33,871 bases of DNA from Candidatus Bathyarchaeota archaeon (GCA_014729945.1 WJJC01000218.1:1-33871), one strand, 5' to 3'. Positions 7,229-15,801 are shown, numbered from the stretch's first letter. Program-made: numbers and translations. The notes: a model not told the origin generated them from the letters alone.

Positions 7229-8743
7229 TTGAGCGTGGACTTAGAGACCTATAAGCGGATGGTGGAGTATAGCCCTGACGCTATACTGATAATGATAGAT
7301 CTAAAAATTGTGTATGCAAACAAGACCGCGCTGGAGATCTATGGTGCGGACTCAAGTGATGAACTAGTGGGAAGAGATGCTTTATCCCTTGGTATACTCA
7401 CCATAAGTGACCATGGACGAACCCAAGAACTGGAGATGAGGAGAATCCAGGGCTATCTAGAAAGCGGGTTTTTTGAGTTCCCAGCTACCCTCAAGGATGG
7501 AAGCAAAGCATATTTTGAGGTAAGTGTCAACAACATACCATATAAGGGTAAAACAGGCGCCCTCTGCATAATACGTGACATAAGCGGAAGAAAAGAGATA
7601 GAGAACCGCCTTCAGATCTTACATGAGAGCACAGCTCTACTGGCCAAAGCCACGACACCAGATAAAGCCGCGGAAATAGTGCTTGAGACCATCTCTGAGA
7701 CCTTCGAGAAACATTACTCCGCTATCGGCTTTGTGGAGGGTAATAAACTTGTTTTCCGGAACGAGCTGGGTGATAACCTAGTTAATGAGCTTCCACTGGA
7801 TGGTAATGGTATCACTGTAAGGGCTGTAAAAACCGGGGAGACTCAGGTAGTAAATGATGTCTTGAATGATCCGGATTTTATAAATGGGAAAATTGATGAT
7901 GAACCCAAGACACGCTCTGAGCTGGATGTGCCTGTAATAGTTGATCAAGAACCAGTTGCATTGATCACTATTGAGGAAGAGAAGCTTGATGCTTTTAGCA
8001 TAGAGGAGATACAGATGGTTGAGATTCTGGCTAATCACTTCGCTAGCGCTCTAGATAGGATCAAGCATCATGAGGACATGCTGAAGATGCGTGAATCCCA
8101 CGTGATGGAGCTTGTGGGCGGTCTGGATAAAATGTGTATGAGAGTAAGGGAAGACCTCAAGGGACCTATACATAGTATCCGGAACTCATCTTTCATAATC
8201 CGTCATAACCCAGAGCTTACCTCAGAGGTAATTGACAATATAGATAACAGCATCGAGTTGATGATGACCACACTGGAAGAGATGAAAGAGATCACAAACC
8301 CCACGGAACCCGAAAAAACATTAACCGATATCTATAGCGTACTTAACGCAGCGATCGATGTAAGTAATATTCCTCGGAATATTGAATTGGAAATGGAAGT
8401 GGATACCGGCTTCCTAGCCATTAGTATAGATAAAGAGAAGATACAGCGTACCTTCTTTAACATTATAAGAAACGCAATCGAAGCAATGCCTAAAGGTGGG
8501 AAAATAACCATTGACCATGAGATACGAGATGAATACGTGGTCTTCAATTTCAAGGACACTGGGCCCGGCATCCCAGAGGATGTACTGGATAACATCTATG
8601 AACCCTTCTTCAGCACTAAACCACAGAGCCTCGGACTTGGACTGAGTTTCTGTAAACTAGCTGTAGAATCCAATGGCGGAACCATTTACATCGAGAGCGA
8701 ACTAGATCAGGGAACGACCGTGACTATACGTCTCCCCCTCTAG
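7229..8743 (+). CDS. PAS-GAF histidine-kinase-like protein lacking the phospho-accepting histidine
   Basis: A 504-residue soluble sensor protein: PAS (about 8-125, closing with the LCIIRDISGRK signature), GAF (about 130-275), a dimerisation helix region (about 290-350) and a HATPase_c domain (about 370-504). The ATPase boxes are intact: N box with Asn411/Asn415 (NIIRNAIEAM), DTGPGIP at 443, EPFFSTK, and GLGLSFCK. The H box is abnormal. Where the family has (S)HELRTPL this protein reads REDLKGPI, so the phospho-accepting His is Glu308. A His at 315 is seven residues off. No transmembrane helix, and no response regulator nearby. It starts at TTG 7229 (GTG 7235 is possible). It may be a degenerate kinase, an ATP-driven switch, or use another residue. 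Confidence 0.85.
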   Translation: MSVDLETYKRMVEYSPDAILIMIDLKIVYANKTALEIYGADSSDELVGRDALSLGILTISDHGRTQELEMRRIQGYLESGFFEFPATLKDGSKAYFEVSVNNIPYKGKTGALCIIRDISGRKEIENRLQILHESTALLAKATTPDKAAEIVLETISETFEKHYSAIGFVEGNKLVFRNELGDNLVNELPLDGNGITVRAVKTGETQVVNDVLNDPDFINGKIDDEPKTRSELDVPVIVDQEPVALITIEEEKLDAFSIEEIQMVEILANHFASALDRIKHHEDMLKMRESHVMELVGGLDKMCMRVREDLKGPIHSIRNSSFIIRHNPELTSEVIDNIDNSIELMMTTLEEMKEITNPTEPEKTLTDIYSVLNAAIDVSNIPRNIELEMEVDTGFLAISIDKEKIQRTFFNIIRNAIEAMPKGGKITIDHEIRDEYVVFNFKDTGPGIPEDVLDNIYEPFFSTKPQSLGLGLSFCKLAVESNGGTIYIESELDQGTTVTIRLPL

Positions 8744-8772
8744 ACGATGATGTTTTAACTCTTGGACCACTC

Positions 8773-8778
8773 TTTTTT
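8773..8778 (+). terminator. Poly-T terminator after the sensor-kinase gene
   Basis: Six consecutive T lie 30 nt after the kinase stop and only 10 nt before the next start codon. It is a plausible archaeal terminator that separates the two plus-strand genes. Confidence 0.4.
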
Positions 8779-8788
8779 CTGATATACT

Positions 8789-9982
8789 TTGCCGAAGCTT
8801 AGGATTAGTTGGAATGAATACCGTAGACGTGTTGAGAGACTCAGGGAGCATATGCGGGAGGAGGAGTTTGACGCCTATCTGATAACCAGTGGTGTCAGCA
8901 TCTTTTATTTCAGTCATTTTTATCATATGGTAACAGAGAGGCCCGCGGCTCTACTAGTGGAGCCTGATGGTAAACCCGTTTTCATGGGTCCCCTGCTGGA
9001 AGCCGATCACCTCAGACTCCAGACTCCTTTAGTCGGGGATTGTTATACTTACTTGGATTACCCTGGTGAGAAGCATCCTATGGAAAGATTCGCCGACTGG
9101 TTGACAGAGTTGGGCTACGATAAAGCCAGAATAGGTACAGATAACCCCTCGGGGGCCGGTGGAACAATGGGTTACACAGGCCCCAATCTAAATGATTTAC
9201 TAGAGGAAGCGGAGCTGGTAAAGGATGGTAAATTTATTTGGGATATGCGGCTGGTGAAGAGCAGTGAGGAAATCGAACTCATACGTGAATCATCTAAATG
9301 GGCTAACCTAGTTCATACATATTTACAGGAGTACACAGTTCCTGGGCTCTACGATATGGAGATTAAACTATTAGCAACACTGGACGCAACATCCGCTTTG
9401 AAGAAAACCTTGGGATCAAAATATGAGTCAATTAAGGGCAAAGCTGTTTCAGCCGGGTTTAGGGGTCAGGTGGGGTGGAAATCCGCTATTCCCCACAGCA
9501 TAGACCTTGGTCGCCCCGTAAAGGAGGGAGACGTACTGGTAACAGGGGCAGGAGCCGATATAGGTGGTTACGGTAGCGAGCTTGAACGCACCATGATCAT
9601 CGGTGAGCCCACAGCCAAGATGGAGCGAATGTTCAAGGTGATGTGCGAAGCCCAGGAAGCCGCCGCTGATGCGTTAAGACCTGGTAATACCTGTGCTGAT
9701 GTGGATAAAGCTGCTAACAAGGTGATCAGAGAATCCGGGTACTGGGAAAACGTGAAACATCACACAGGCCATGGCATAGGGTTACAAGGGCATGAGCCCC
9801 CCTATCTTGACCAAGGTAATGATAGAAAACTCAAACCAGGTATGGTGGTCAGTCTTGAACCTGGTGTATATGAGCTGGGTTACGCTGGCTTCCGTCACAG
9901 TGATACTTTGGTGGTTACTGAGGATGGATGCGAGTGGATAACATATTACCCCAGGGACATAGAATCCCTAACCATTTTATAG
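8789..9982 (+). CDS. M24-fold protein (creatinase/prolidase family) with lost metal ligands
   Basis: A 397-residue two-domain 'pita-bread' protein: a creatinase N-terminal domain (about 8-150) and an M24 domain (about 160-390). In metal-using M24 peptidases the five ligands are Asp, Asp, His, Glu, Glu. Here the aligned positions are Gly253 (TGAGA instead of xDAGA), Glu264 (GYGSELERT instead of SDxxRT), His328 (TGHGIGL, kept), Glu357 (SLEPGVY, kept) and Ser371 (RHSD instead of RxED). Three of five are changed. Creatinase is a known metal-free member of this fold, so a creatinase-like or other hydrolase is more likely than an aminopeptidase. The start is TTG 8789. It overlaps the convergent alpha/beta hydrolase gene by 6 nt. 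Confidence 0.82.
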   Translation: MPKLRISWNEYRRRVERLREHMREEEFDAYLITSGVSIFYFSHFYHMVTERPAALLVEPDGKPVFMGPLLEADHLRLQTPLVGDCYTYLDYPGEKHPMERFADWLTELGYDKARIGTDNPSGAGGTMGYTGPNLNDLLEEAELVKDGKFIWDMRLVKSSEEIELIRESSKWANLVHTYLQEYTVPGLYDMEIKLLATLDATSALKKTLGSKYESIKGKAVSAGFRGQVGWKSAIPHSIDLGRPVKEGDVLVTGAGADIGGYGSELERTMIIGEPTAKMERMFKVMCEAQEAAADALRPGNTCADVDKAANKVIRESGYWENVKHHTGHGIGLQGHEPPYLDQGNDRKLKPGMVVSLEPGVYELGYAGFRHSDTLVVTEDGCEWITYYPRDIESLTIL

Positions 9983-10726
9983 ATTCTCTTCAAGATAGGA
10001 TAATACTTTTTCATGTAACAATATCCTGTGCTCACTGAAGCCATGATCTGCTTTGTCAACTAAAGCCCATTTTTTCGGTGGCGTTGCTTTCTCATAGAGT
10101 TTCTGTACCTCATCTGGGTGTGTCACTGTATCCGCTGAACCCACAGTTATCATAATCGGCGCTTGGATCTTAACGATCTTGTCTATAGGATTCAGTTCCT
10201 TGGCTGCTTTAATCATGTCCTCCTTATACTCCTCTAGAGGCTCATAGTCGAGTTTTCCCTTCGCCATCTCCACGAAGATGGTAAAAATATTATCTATGAT
10301 ATCTTCTGCGAGCCACTTGGATATATCGCCGGCTGGAGACATTAGTACCCCTGTCTTGATTGATGTATCCTCGCTCATTACATTGGTTAACGGGACAGCC
10401 CCCATACTATGCGATACGAGTCCAACTCTTTCAGGGTCAACATAGGGCAGTGACTTCAAATACTTCACCGCTTCCACTGTACTCGGCACCAAATTACTGA
10501 ACCTGTATTTTCCCTCGCTTACCCATGCACCCTGATAATAAAAGACAAGTGTGGCTATTCCGTTTAACGCTAATTCTTCAGCTAAATCCATGTTCTTTGT
10601 GTCCCCAGGGTACCCATGACAAATGGCTACCGCCGGGTGTCGTTCCTCTCCCGCTGGTTGGTATGTTCTACCCTTAAGGGTGTGTCCGTTACTCTTGAAT
10701 GTGATATCCTCTACTATTATTCCCAT
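9977..10726 (-). CDS. Alpha/beta hydrolase (serine hydrolase)
   Basis: A ~249-residue alpha/beta-fold hydrolase. The oxyanion region is CHGYPGDTKN, the nucleophile serine sits in SHSMG (the usual GxSxG with the first Gly replaced by Ser), the acid is in GSADTV and the histidine in KADHGFSEH. The N-terminal strand pattern (VEDITFKSNGHTLKGRTYQP) and the cap-like helical insert in the middle resemble dienelactone-hydrolase and peptidase-S9-like esterases. No signal peptide. The substrate is unknown. I chose ATG 10726; a GTG at 10732 is in frame. It is divergent from nre and convergent with the M24 gene, sharing 6 nt. Confidence 0.82.
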   Translation of the reverse strand: MGIIVEDITFKSNGHTLKGRTYQPAGEERHPAVAICHGYPGDTKNMDLAEELALNGIATLVFYYQGAWVSEGKYRFSNLVPSTVEAVKYLKSLPYVDPERVGLVSHSMGAVPLTNVMSEDTSIKTGVLMSPAGDISKWLAEDIIDNIFTIFVEMAKGKLDYEPLEEYKEDMIKAAKELNPIDKIVKIQAPIMITVGSADTVTHPDEVQKLYEKATPPKKWALVDKADHGFSEHRILLHEKVLSYLEENL

Positions 10727-10761
10727 CTTCACTCATCTCTCCTATCTTCTTCATACCTTAA

Positions 10762-10771
10762 CTATTTTTAG
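10762..10771 (+). promoter_or_regulatory. TATA-like box for nre, possibly used in both directions
   Basis: CTATTTTTAG is centred about 28 nt before the nre ATG (10795). On the other strand it reads CTAAAAATAG, 34-40 nt before the hydrolase start. Only 68 nt separate the two divergent genes. Confidence 0.4.
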
Positions 10772-10794
10772 CCCCCCCGATAAGTAGTAGAGTG

Positions 10795-12144
10795 ATGGGC
10801 AAACGCATCACCAGCAAATTCAAACCAAAAAACAAGTGGGTCCGAGAGATGGTGGAAGGAGACCCACATGTGGCATCCACTTTAGACGTAACAGGCGATA
10901 TGTTACGCTTGGAGGCTCCAAAACAGAGTCTGTGTAGTGTCTGCAAGGGTGGAAAGATGCTCTGTGGTAAGACCAGTTGTCCCATCATGGAGCGTCTCGG
11001 GGCATTCAGTAAGATGTTCCAGAGCATTAAGGGCACAGAGATTGATGGTAGCAGCCCACCAAGTGTTTTTGTGGGACGTCACGGTTATCCATATGTTCAG
11101 ATTGGTCCAATGTCGCCCACATTCTATGGTAATACTGAGATTCTTGACGCTCCAGAACAGTGGTTTGGCAAGAGTATAAATGAAATAATCAACTACAGGA
11201 GCCAATTGATAAGGGGAATGACCCCCGTTAATGTGAAGAAGCCTTGGAAGGCTGGTAAGCTACTGGATCAGACCCGTGAGTTGAGCTTGGCTGAACACTA
11301 TGTGGAGACTGAGATGAAGCTCACAAAGAAACCCACTAAACGATTCTATATGAACGGAGATGTCCAGCCAATTGGACCTACGGCTCCACTGGAGAACGTG
11401 GATATAGGGTATATCAAATGGAATAGACACATGGAAAAATACCACTACGATACAGACTTGAAGGCCGCTCCAGCTACTATCAAATTATTCGAGAATGGCG
11501 TACCCTTAAACAATATCATGCGAGCTTTCAGTATGGGCAACTTCGGCATCGGTAAGAACAGACGCTTGGTACCCACCCGCTGGAGCATAACCGCCGTAGA
11601 TGATCTGCTGGGCAAACATCTTACCAAGAAGATCAAAGACTATCCATTGATCAACCAATTTGAGGTCTATGAGAGCAACTATATCGGAAACAGATTTGAG
11701 ATACTGTTGATGCCTGATGCATGGTGCTATGAGGCATATGAAGCATGGTACCCCAGAACTCTCTGGAACCCGGATGAGGAAGAAGTAGCCATAGTAACCG
11801 ATTGGGAGCCATACGATGGCCGAAGTAAATACGCCTCTATGGGAGGCTGCTACTATAGCGGCAAACTAGCAGTCCTAGAAGACTTAGATGATCGAAAACG
11901 ACAGGCAAAGGTATTCATCTTCCGAGAAGCCTACCCGGATTACATATTACCGGTTGGTGTATGGCAAGTCCGGGAGAACTGCCGAAACGCCATGAGGCAG
12001 GAGCCCAGACGATTCGAGGCTATGAATGAAGCACTGGATTACACCATGAGCAGGCTCAGCATACCGATGAAAAGATGGATTGAGTCAGGTCCACTACTCA
12101 GACACACGTTGACGCAGAGAAAACTCACAGAATTCTTCCATTAA
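10795..12144 (+). CDS. nreA: Archaeal DNA repair protein Nre with C-terminal PIP box
   Basis: A 449-residue member of the archaeal Nre family, which is tied to repair of DNA damage together with PCNA. The N-terminal part has a four-cysteine cluster (LCSVC, then MLCGKTSCP, Cys 47, 50, 57 and 62) that should bind zinc. The family signature regions GRHGYPYVQIGP, YRSQLIRGM and GNFGIGKNRRLVPTRWSITAVDD are intact. The last residues are QRKLTEFFH, a good match to the PCNA-interacting motif QxxhxxFF, which marks the NreA type. It starts at ATG 10795, with GTG 10792 directly before. It is monocistronic, with a T-rich terminator downstream. Confidence 0.92.
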   Translation: MGKRITSKFKPKNKWVREMVEGDPHVASTLDVTGDMLRLEAPKQSLCSVCKGGKMLCGKTSCPIMERLGAFSKMFQSIKGTEIDGSSPPSVFVGRHGYPYVQIGPMSPTFYGNTEILDAPEQWFGKSINEIINYRSQLIRGMTPVNVKKPWKAGKLLDQTRELSLAEHYVETEMKLTKKPTKRFYMNGDVQPIGPTAPLENVDIGYIKWNRHMEKYHYDTDLKAAPATIKLFENGVPLNNIMRAFSMGNFGIGKNRRLVPTRWSITAVDDLLGKHLTKKIKDYPLINQFEVYESNYIGNRFEILLMPDAWCYEAYEAWYPRTLWNPDEEEVAIVTDWEPYDGRSKYASMGGCYYSGKLAVLEDLDDRKRQAKVFIFREAYPDYILPVGVWQVRENCRNAMRQEPRRFEAMNEALDYTMSRLSIPMKRWIESGPLLRHTLTQRKLTEFFH

Positions 12145-12204
12145 ACCGTTATGAAGTAGGATCAACTATTATCTATTCCTAGTATCCAAAACCATGTCTC
12201 ATCC

Positions 12205-12218
12205 TTTTTTCAGTTTTT
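12205..12218 (+). terminator. T-rich terminator after nre
   Basis: Two T runs (six and five) separated by CAG lie about 60 nt after the nre stop in a T-rich intergenic stretch. This is typical of archaeal termination. Confidence 0.5.
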
Positions 12219-12242
12219 CTATATTATTTCACATAATTCAGT

Positions 12243-12255
12243 CAATTTTTAAATC
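12243..12255 (+). promoter_or_regulatory. AT-rich promoter element before pheS
   Basis: CAATTTTTAAATC lies about 40 nt before the pheS start, which would give a short leader of roughly 15-20 nt. GTGAG just before the ATG could serve as a weak ribosome-binding site. Confidence 0.35.
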
Positions 12256-12292
12256 ACCTATCTGACTCTATGGGTTAAGGTACGTGAGACCT

Positions 12293-13822
12293 ATGAAAGC
12301 AACAGAAGTAGCTGCAAAGCTGCATGAGAACGAACGCAAAGTACTCCACGCATTAAAAGAAGAGGGTACTGCTACCACAGAGAAACTGGCCCAGATGACT
12401 GGGCTTGGAAGAGACGCCGTGGAGAAGGCGTCGGATTGGGCTGCTACAAAGGGTGTAGTCGTATTTAAAGAAGAGGTCTCACAGTTTTTTACCCTCACCG
12501 ACGAGGGAGACGTCTACTCTGAGGAGGGCCTACCAGAGAAGAACCTTTTAGAAATGTTAAAGGAAAGTCCCAGAACAATCAGCGATTTGAAGAAAAGCCT
12601 TGATGGATTAAACATAGCACTTGCTTGGGTTAGGAGAAAAGACTGGGCCGATATAGAGAAGGGAGTCCTCAGCATAACGGACAAGGGAAAATCCGTAGGC
12701 GAGATACCAGAGGAGAAAGTGATCAAGAAACTGAAAATGAAGGATCCCAAGGTCAAGGCTGAAGAGTTCTCTGAATCCGAGATGGATGTACTTGATCAAT
12801 TAATCAAACGTAAACTAGTGAAAAGCACTGAGACAGCCACCAGGTACGTGGCGATAACGGATTTCGGTGAAAAAGTCTTACCCAAGTTGGAAAACATAGA
12901 GGCAGAGAGAGTAATAACTCAGTTAACACCTGAGATACTCCAGACTGGGGAATGGAGGGGAGCCAGATTCCAAACCTATGATGTAACACTACCGGTCCCA
13001 AGCACTCACCCGGGTAAACGCCATTTCATTAGCCAAGTAATAGATTATATTAGAAGATTCTGGGTAGAGCTGGGCTTTAAGGAAATGAAAGGAGAATATC
13101 TTGAGCTAAACTTCTGGAACTTCGACGCACTATACCAGCCACAGGACCACCCCGCTAGGGACTTGGCTGATACGTTCTACATGAAGACACCTTACAAGGG
13201 CGATTTACCGGATCAGGAGCTTGTGGAGCGAGTTAAAAAGACCCATGAAAACGGGTGGACCACTGGAAGCACCGGCTGGCAATATGAATGGGACCCAGAG
13301 TTCGCGTCGAGAACCGTCCTCAGAACCCACACAACAAGTCTTTCAGTGAATCAGATAGCCAAACTGGACCCAAAGGACTTGCCGGGTAAGTATTTCAGTG
13401 TAGGTAGGGTCTTTAGAAACGAGACCATAGATTGGAATCATTTGGCTGAGTTCTACCAGACAGATGGGATCGTAATCGGAGAGGATGTAACCTTCAGGGA
13501 TATGCAGGGGTACCTGAAAGCATATCTGGAGGGATTGGGATTAGAGAAATTCCGGTTCAGACCGGGGTACTTCCCCTACACAGAGATGAGTATGGAGGCA
13601 GAGGTTTGGATAGAGGAGCGGGGAGCATGGATGGAGTTATTCGGTGCGGGGATGTTCCGACCAGAAGTAGTCAAACCTCTCATAGGCATAGACGTACCCG
13701 TCTTAGCTTGGGGACCAGGTTTCGATAGACTAGTTATGCAGAGCTACAAGGTAGAATCAATACGAGAACTATACAGCAACGATATTGGCTTGCTAAGAGA
13801 AGCCAAACTATGGACGAGGTGA
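12293..13822 (+). CDS. pheS: Phenylalanyl-tRNA synthetase, alpha subunit
   Basis: The catalytic subunit of the heterotetrameric enzyme that charges tRNA-Phe. The ~509-residue form with N-terminal winged-helix repeats (about 1-200, with LHENERKVLHALKEEG and further HTH-like segments) is the archaeal/eukaryotic cytosolic type. The class II core follows, with motif 2 (GRVFRNETIDWNHLAEF), the EFYQTDG region and motif 3 (GFDRLVM) close to the end. I chose ATG 12293; GTG 12284 is an in-frame alternative. It is followed by pheT after a 6-nt gap that carries a strong ribosome-binding site, so the two are one operon. Confidence 0.95.
   Translation: MKATEVAAKLHENERKVLHALKEEGTATTEKLAQMTGLGRDAVEKASDWAATKGVVVFKEEVSQFFTLTDEGDVYSEEGLPEKNLLEMLKESPRTISDLKKSLDGLNIALAWVRRKDWADIEKGVLSITDKGKSVGEIPEEKVIKKLKMKDPKVKAEEFSESEMDVLDQLIKRKLVKSTETATRYVAITDFGEKVLPKLENIEAERVITQLTPEILQTGEWRGARFQTYDVTLPVPSTHPGKRHFISQVIDYIRRFWVELGFKEMKGEYLELNFWNFDALYQPQDHPARDLADTFYMKTPYKGDLPDQELVERVKKTHENGWTTGSTGWQYEWDPEFASRTVLRTHTTSLSVNQIAKLDPKDLPGKYFSVGRVFRNETIDWNHLAEFYQTDGIVIGEDVTFRDMQGYLKAYLEGLGLEKFRFRPGYFPYTEMSMEAEVWIEERGAWMELFGAGMFRPEVVKPLIGIDVPVLAWGPGFDRLVMQSYKVESIRELYSNDIGLLREAKLWTR
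13816..13822 (+). promoter_or_regulatory. Strong Shine-Dalgarno for pheT
   Basis: GAGGTGA overlaps the pheS stop codon and lies 6 nt before the pheT GTG. It decides the pheT start and shows that operon-internal genes here use Shine-Dalgarno initiation. Confidence 0.6.
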
Positions 13823-13828
13823 AAATAG

Positions 13829-15490
13829 GTGCCAGTAATAGACGTAAATCTGGAAGACTTCAAGGAACTATTAGGCAGAGACGTAGAGATAACCGAATTA
13901 ATGAATAAGTTACCCATGATGGGCACCAGCTGGGAAGGTGAGACCGATGAAGGATTCGCATTAGAGGTTTTCCCCAACCGACCTGACTTACTGAGCTTAG
14001 AGGGTTTGGTGAGAGCATACTCCAGCTGGACAGGGGAGAGAACAGGGCTGAGAGAATACTTGGTCAATGAATCCGATTATAAGGTCATCGTAGATGAGAA
14101 AACCCAGGATGTGAGACCTTACTTCGTCACGGCTGTTATTAAGAACGTTTATCTTGATGATGCCTTGATTCGTTCTCTAATACAGATGCAGGAGAAGCTG
14201 CATATCACTCATGGTCGTAGACGTCGTAAAGTAGCCATAGGAATCCACGATTTGGTGCCAGTAGATTTCCCTGTAACCTATACCACTAAACCACCGGGGT
14301 TCGAGTTCCAGCCCCTCGGGGAAGAGGTGGAGCACAGTATCTCTTGGATTCTTAATGAGATGAAAACGGGTAAAGAGTACTCATGGACTGTGGAGGGCTT
14401 CAAAGAATACCCCATGATCCTTGATAACAAGGATATGGTTCTCAGCATGCCCCCCATCATCAACGGTGAGTACACGAGGGTCAACGAGTTCACGGGAGAA
14501 TTATTTATAGATGTCACTGGTACAGACCTAAAAGCCATTACAGAAGTGCTCAATGTATTATGCACCACATTGATGGACAGGGGAGCAGAGGTATATGAGG
14601 TTCATAATTATTACCCAGATGGCACGGTGTTAACCACTCCTGAACTTGGTCCATGGGAGATGGAGTTGGATAACAGATACGTGAATAAGACACTGGGCGT
14701 GGATTTCACCCCCGAGGAGAGTCAGGAACTGCTGAATAGGATGGGCTACGGGGCGGAGACAGTCTGGAACATACTCAAGGTAAGTATTCCGTCTTATAGA
14801 GCGGATATCATGCACCCCATCGATTTGGTTGAGGATATAGCCATAGCCCATGGCTATGATAACTTTGAGCCTAATATACCGCCAATCCAGAGCGATGCGG
14901 GGGAAGACCCATTGGAGGTATTTAGCAGGAATCTAAGGAACTTCTTGGTCGGTCACGGCTTACTTGAGGTGGTTACCTTCATGATGAGTAACCGGAATAA
15001 ATTATTCCACAGGATGGAGATGCCCGAGGAGCCTATCTGTGAGACCGAGAACCCCAAAATGGAGGCATATGATAGCCTAAGAAACAGATTGCTACCCAGC
15101 TTAATGGAGATACTTAGCTTCAACAAACATCACCCGTATCCCCAGAATCTCTACGAGGTAGATGACATAGTAGTAATCGATCCAACCACTGAAACAGGGG
15201 CTCGGACCAAGAGAAGATTATCCATCGTACAGTGCCATGCCAAAGCTAACTTTAGCGAGATAAAATCACTAATGAATAGCATCATGGAGAATCTTGACGT
15301 CAGTGTCGACGTAGCCTCCGGTGGGTGGAGTTGCTTCATAGAGGGTAGACGCTATGTGGCGTCCATTGATGGTGAGCCTGTCTGCTGGGCCGGTGAGATA
15401 AGACCCCAGGTCTTGGAGAACTGGGAGCTTGAGATGCCTGTTGCTGCACTGGAAATTGATGTAGAAGTGTTATTCAAACACGTTTCCTAG
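13829..15490 (+). CDS. pheT: Phenylalanyl-tRNA synthetase, beta subunit
   Basis: A 553-residue beta subunit of the archaeal short form, without the bacterial tRNA-binding/EMAP-like N-terminus. It begins with PVIDVNLEDFKELLGRDVEI, carries FPNRPDLLSLEGLVRA in the first domain, the B3/B4 editing-type domain in the middle (EVLNVLCTTLMDRGAEVYEV), then the B5 domain (RADIMHPIDLVEDIAIAHGY) and a degenerate class II catalytic-like domain to the end (NPKMEAYDSLRNRLLPSL, CWAGEIRPQVLENW). The start is GTG 13829 with a strong Shine-Dalgarno. The stop shares a CTAG tetranucleotide with the convergent coiled-coil gene. Confidence 0.95.
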   Translation: MPVIDVNLEDFKELLGRDVEITELMNKLPMMGTSWEGETDEGFALEVFPNRPDLLSLEGLVRAYSSWTGERTGLREYLVNESDYKVIVDEKTQDVRPYFVTAVIKNVYLDDALIRSLIQMQEKLHITHGRRRRKVAIGIHDLVPVDFPVTYTTKPPGFEFQPLGEEVEHSISWILNEMKTGKEYSWTVEGFKEYPMILDNKDMVLSMPPIINGEYTRVNEFTGELFIDVTGTDLKAITEVLNVLCTTLMDRGAEVYEVHNYYPDGTVLTTPELGPWEMELDNRYVNKTLGVDFTPEESQELLNRMGYGAETVWNILKVSIPSYRADIMHPIDLVEDIAIAHGYDNFEPNIPPIQSDAGEDPLEVFSRNLRNFLVGHGLLEVVTFMMSNRNKLFHRMEMPEEPICETENPKMEAYDSLRNRLLPSLMEILSFNKHHPYPQNLYEVDDIVVIDPTTETGARTKRRLSIVQCHAKANFSEIKSLMNSIMENLDVSVDVASGGWSCFIEGRRYVASIDGEPVCWAGEIRPQVLENWELEMPVAALEIDVEVLFKHVS

Positions 15491-15801
15491 GTGGGGAATA
15501 ATTCCTTCTCTAAGGCTTTTTTTTCGTGATACAGTTTATCTATTTTTTCCTGATATTCCTGTAATTGCTCTCTATACCGTTTGATGAGATCCTCCATCTC
15601 AGGGCTATTCCTACGTAGTTCAACCTTTCTATCTAGATTCTCAGGTGTCCCTATCCTTACCTGACGGCTTCCTACTGCGCTTGACTCCAATGTCTTCAGG
15701 TTTTTACGTAAATCTCTATACTTGCTATCATTTTCTAATCTCTGGAGTTCTCTGTCTATCTCCATTATACGCATTAGTCTTGAACGTCTTTTTGATGCCA
15801 C
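15487..15801 (-). CDS. Small basic coiled-coil protein of unknown function
   Basis: A 104-residue protein that is almost entirely charged helix. It starts basic (ASKRRSRLMRIMEIDRELQRLEN), has a short breaking loop (SSAVGSRQVRIGTPENL), and ends with a long heptad-like helix (from MEDLIKRYREQLQEYQEK to ALEKELF). It probably forms a coiled-coil dimer. The start is GTG 15801, supported by a TATA box about 29 nt upstream. Its stop overlaps the pheT stop. I do not recognise the family. Confidence 0.65.
   Translation of the reverse strand: MASKRRSRLMRIMEIDRELQRLENDSKYRDLRKNLKTLESSAVGSRQVRIGTPENLDRKVELRRNSPEMEDLIKRYREQLQEYQEKIDKLYHEKKALEKELFPT
15517..15524 (+). terminator. T8 terminator for pheST inside the opposing gene
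   Basis: Eight consecutive T begin 27 nt after the pheT stop, within the 3' end of the convergent coiled-coil gene, where the minus strand reads A8. With no intergenic space this is the likely terminator for the pheST transcript. Confidence 0.5.

Noticed and set aside
10903..11205. Several ORFs of 80-100 codons inside the nre gene
   Set aside because: They are in other frames of a strongly conserved gene, including the Cys cluster region, and look like chance openings.
13744..14067. 107-codon minus-strand ORF over the pheS/pheT junction
   Set aside because: It is antisense to two well-supported synthetase subunits and low-complexity (Ser/Leu/Pro rich), as expected for a shadow.
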